From Caulobacter sp. SLTY (lineage in GTDB: Bacteria > Pseudomonadota > Alphaproteobacteria > Caulobacterales > Caulobacteraceae), in contig NZ_JAAALA010000011.1 of NCBI RefSeq assembly GCF_009905535.1, positions 47,865-111,864 of the forward strand: 64,000 bases of DNA, written 5' to 3'. The notes under the pieces were generated by a model. The model did no database searches. It was not told the DNA's origin and saw only the letters and a program-made list of their open reading frames with translations. Both the position numbers and the translations under genes were made by a program. This document shows, piece after piece, positions 61,258-64,000 of the stretch (position 1 is its first letter; each line of letters opens with the position of its first letter).

Positions 61258-64000
61258 TTAATCATTGGTGAATTTCTCGCCCTGATCCCCGGTCGGGCGG
61301 CCCAGGCGGCGGGCCATGACCGCGGCCGCCACCATCAGGGCGCCGACCACCAGGAAGGACGCGGCGCGGGTCACGCCGTCCAGGCTGGCCATGTCGATCA
61401 GCACCACTTTGAGGGCGACGGTCAGCAGAACAGCCAGCGACAACCAGCGCAGGGCTCGCTCGCGCCACGCCGAGGCCAGGGCCAGCAGGCCAGCGCCGAA
61501 CAGGGCCCAGGCCGCCGAATAGGTCCAGGATTCGAAGCTCTCGATTCGGCCCCCGGCCATGGCCGGCTCGAACAGCCATCGGACGGCGAGGGTGGTCAGC
61601 AGAAGGGCCTGGAGCCCGGCGACCGTCAGGCCGATCTCCCGGGCCGCGTCACGGAGGGCGGCGCCGTTCCAGGCCGACAGGGCGACCACCCCGGCCAGCA
61701 GAGCGAAGGAAATTGCCGGCGGGCCGAGCGGCGTATCCGCCGCGCCCCACCAGGGGCAGAAGAACAGCCCCGTCAGCATCAGCACGAAGGGCGGCGCCAG
61801 TAGGCCGGCGACCTCGGCCGTTCGGCGGGCGTCGGCGCGGGCGGCCTGAGGTCCGACCCGGCGCAGGATCGGCGGGGCGAGCAGCAGGATGAGCCCAAGG
61901 GCGCAGATCTCGGCGAAGCTGGTCGCGCCGACGGCCAGGTCCACGGGATGGAACAGGCGGCGGGTCTCAAGGATCGCCCAGGTCAGGGCGAGGACCGCAG
62001 CGATCGCCCCGTAGATGCGGCCGCCGAGAGGCCGCCCGGCGCGATAGAGCCGGGTCGCGGCGACACCGAAGACGGCGGCCGGGGCCAGGAAGGCAAGGAG
62101 CAGGATATTGATCAGGGGGATGGGGCCGACCGCCTCGCTCCACAGTCCCCACCAGGGGTTACGGATCGTCATCGGACCGCAAAGGGCATGGAGCGCCGCC
62201 GCGCCGAGCAGCAGGTGCGGGCCGACCCGAACGATCAGACCCCTGAGGTCGCGGAGCGCCAGCAAGGCCGAGCCGCCGGCCAGGGCAAGCAGCAAGGTGC
62301 GCAGGGCGCTCTCCATCAGAGGGCCGATGGCCGGCTGGTCACCCGAGGCGGCGAAGCGCAGGGCCAGAAAGGCGCCGATCAGGACCTGGGCCACCGCGGC
62401 GGCGCCCAGCACCTGGCGCGTGGCGCCGAAGGGTGGGGCCGGCGCGATCCGCCAGGCGGCCAGGGCGGTCAGCCCTGCGGCCGAGAGGCTGGCGACCAGA
62501 CCGAGGCCCGCGCCGCCGGGGCCGGCGAGGGCGGCTTCCACGGATTCGGGGGCTAGGCCCGAGGCGGTGGCGAGGCCGGCGGCGGCCATGGCCGCGAGGC
62601 TGAGGGCGCGCCAGCCGACGCGGCGTTGCAGCAGCGCCAGCAGCAGGGCCGCGCCGGCGAAGGCGGGCGGCAGGGCGGCCAGCGGCGCCGACTGGCGGAT
62701 CGCCATCAACAGGGTTGCGGCGGCGGCGAGGGCCCAGGCGTCCAGGTGGAGATCGGCGGTGGGACCGGGGCTCCTGCGATGCAGCCAGACGGCCGCCAAT
62801 GCCGCGGGGACCCCGGCCGCCAGCGGCAGCAGGGCGGCGGCCGGGCTCTTCAGCCCGAACCCCGCGGCGGCGGCGAGCAGCAGCAGGGCGACGGGCGGGA
62901 TGGCCAGGATGGGGTTGTCCCGCCGCTGGGGCTCCAGGGCGCGCAGGCCGATCAGGACCAGCGGAATGGCCGCGAGGACCGCAGCCGCGCGGGCCAGTTC
63001 GAGGGTCTCGGAAGGCGCATAGGCGATGACCCCGGTCAGGCCCGCCACCAGCACGGCGATCGGTGGCGCCAGCAGCCAGGACGGCCCCCCGCCGCGCCGG
63101 ACAGCCTCGGCCGCCAAGGCGCCCAGGATCACGGCCGTCGCGCACCCAGCGGCGACCGCGACAGGGTCGGCGGCGTGGAGGAAAAGGACCATGGCCGAGA
63201 AGCTGGCCAGGGTCAGGCCGCAGGGCAGGACGGCGTCCGCGTATCGGACCATCGCCGCGTTCACCCTGGACCGGTAAGCCAAGGCCAGGCCCGCCAGGGC
63301 CAGGGGCGCCAGCGTCAGGCGCCAGGTGTCGGCGTCCGGCGCCGTGACGAAATTGAGGATCAGGGCCCCGGCGACGGCGCTGAGCACGCTGGCCCCCCAG
63401 CCCCGCCGAGCACCGACCACGACACCCGTCGCGGCCACCGCCAGGAGATGGAGGAACAACGCCGGCTCGCTCCAGTCCTGCGGCCGTGTCAGCAAGGGGG
63501 CCGCCAGGGCTCCGAACAGGGCCATCAGGGCGAGGGGCTCGCGCCGCCGGGTCGACAGGGCCAGCAACCCGCCCGAGACCGCGAGCAGCAGGCCGCCGGA
63601 GAGGCCGGCGCCGATGAAGTCATAGAGGGCGTGGGCCGCCCAGACTGTAGCGTAGAGGGTGCTGGCGCCCGCGCCGGCGAGCACGGCCGAGGCCAGCTGC
63701 TGGCCACGCGGCCCCGGCCGGCGACGCAGGACTTCCGAGGCCATCAGCATCGCCCCGGCGAGCGCGATGGCCATGACCAGGCGCACCAGCGGCGTCAGCA
63801 GGCCCTGCTGGGCCGCGTAGCCGACCAGGAAGACGCCACCCAGCACCAGCCCGCCGCCGCCCAGCCAGGCCAGGCCTTTCTCGGCGAGCAGGGCGCCCAG
63901 GTCGATCGACGGCGGGGGCCGCGGAGGGGGCGTCACGGGAGGCGGCGGCTCCAGCGGCGGCCAGGGATTGGGTCGCTCGATCCTGGGCTCGGGGGACGCC
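61258..64000 (-). CDS. DUF2339 giant membrane protein, 5' part outside window
   Basis: At least 914 residues with no start inside the window. The frame stays open to the edge, with a proline-rich linker (ERPNPWPPLEPPPPVTPPPR) preceding the membrane region, so the GTG at 63936 is probably internal. Roughly two dozen hydrophobic segments follow, beginning AWLGGGGLVLGGVFLVGYAAQQGLLTP, the DUF2339 signature. Family function is unknown; the members are among the largest polytopic bacterial membrane proteins. Ends at a strong terminator. Confidence 0.88.
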   Translation of the reverse strand, partial: ASPEPRIERPNPWPPLEPPPPVTPPPRPPPSIDLGALLAEKGLAWLGGGGLVLGGVFLVGYAAQQGLLTPLVRLVMAIALAGAMLMASEVLRRRPGPRGQQLASAVLAGAGASTLYATVWAAHALYDFIGAGLSGGLLLAVSGGLLALSTRRREPLALMALFGALAAPLLTRPQDWSEPALFLHLLAVAATGVVVGARRGWGASVLSAVAGALILNFVTAPDADTWRLTLAPLALAGLALAYRSRVNAAMVRYADAVLPCGLTLASFSAMVLFLHAADPVAVAAGCATAVILGALAAEAVRRGGGPSWLLAPPIAVLVAGLTGVIAYAPSETLELARAAAVLAAIPLVLIGLRALEPQRRDNPILAIPPVALLLLAAAAGFGLKSPAAALLPLAAGVPAALAAVWLHRRSPGPTADLHLDAWALAAAATLLMAIRQSAPLAALPPAFAGAALLLALLQRRVGWRALSLAAMAAAGLATASGLAPESVEAALAGPGGAGLGLVASLSAAGLTALAAWRIAPAPPFGATRQVLGAAAVAQVLIGAFLALRFAASGDQPAIGPLMESALRTLLLALAGGSALLALRDLRGLIVRVGPHLLLGAAALHALCGPMTIRNPWWGLWSEAVGPIPLINILLLAFLAPAAVFGVAATRLYRAGRPLGGRIYGAIAAVLALTWAILETRRLFHPVDLAVGATSFAEICALGLILLLAPPILRRVGPQAARADARRTAEVAGLLAPPFVLMLTGLFFCPWWGAADTPLGPPAISFALLAGVVALSAWNGAALRDAAREIGLTVAGLQALLLTTLAVRWLFEPAMAGGRIESFESWTYSAAWALFGAGLLALASAWRERALRWLSLAVLLTVALKVVLIDMASLDGVTRAASFLVVGALMVAAAVMARRLGRPTGDQGEKFTND

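Noticed and set aside
61254..61261. CtrA-like half-site TTAACCAT
   Set aside because: It overlaps the end of a coding sequence and has no second half-site at the proper spacing.

Overview
The window is GC-rich, densely packed bacterial chromosome, most likely from the Caulobacterales (Caulobacter/Phenylobacterium-like Alphaproteobacteria). This rests on gene order and protein style: dapA-smpB, a type-5 uracil-DNA glycosylase beside an NYN-domain protein, folK-rpoZ-RSH (one bifunctional RelA/SpoT), pdxJ-acpS-lepB-rnc-era-recO-parC, many ATGA/GTGA stop-start overlaps, and many GTG/TTG starts. I see no prophage, insertion sequence, CRISPR array or toxin-antitoxin island. The genus cannot be fixed from the sequence alone.

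Layout. 1-8.6 kb: 3' end of an HrpB helicase, two RNA/SAM methyltransferases, a TetR regulator, a vitamin/metal-type ABC importer (binding protein, FecCD permease, ATPase) coupled to a secreted glutaminyl cyclase, and a soluble lytic transglycosylase. 8.7-15.1 kb: housekeeping block dapA, smpB, UDG, NYN protein, folK, rpoZ, RSH. 15.1-21.5 kb: mixed metabolism (P-loop ATPase, acyl-CoA dehydrogenase, amidohydrolase, pyrE), a ToxR-like membrane regulator and small proteins. 21.7-29.6 kb: pdxJ-acpS-lepB-rnc-era, two NTF2-like proteins, recO, parC. 29.7-36.7 kb: an acyltransferase/membrane protein/winged-helix operon, a beta-lactamase-fold hydrolase, lemA-htpX, and exoD-dsbB-coq7. 36.8-42.8 kb: a tyrosine/homogentisate degradation operon ending in a MarR regulator. 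42.8-49.9 kb: an XRE/DUF2975 pair with a palindrome array, tRNA-Leu(CAA), GST, an MFS sugar-type symporter, TauD-like dioxygenase, GFA protein, racemase and D-cysteine desulfhydrase. 49.9-56.5 kb: tandem secreted TPR paralogues, a zinc metallopeptidase and an RND efflux pair. 56.6-60.4 kb: kynurenine degradation (kynB-kynU), glyoxalase, SDR and DUF1275. 60.5-64 kb: an alanine-rich coiled-coil protein, tRNA-Asn(GTT), a strong intrinsic terminator, and a very large DUF2339 membrane protein cut by the window end.

The most notable points are non-canonical: an RSH reading frame that appears to start at CTG inside the rpoZ stop, an RND pump whose proton-relay residues are replaced, several clear palindromic operators, a 19-codon ORF wedged by ATGA and GTGA overlaps into the tyrosine operon, and at least three kinds of intergenic hairpin repeat (a GTCATCCCGG family, a composite recO-parC element, and a perfect 20-bp GGGGACACGTACC inverted repeat after parC). 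No gap over 300 bp is empty: the longest, 43525-43834, holds the palindrome array and tRNA-Leu.
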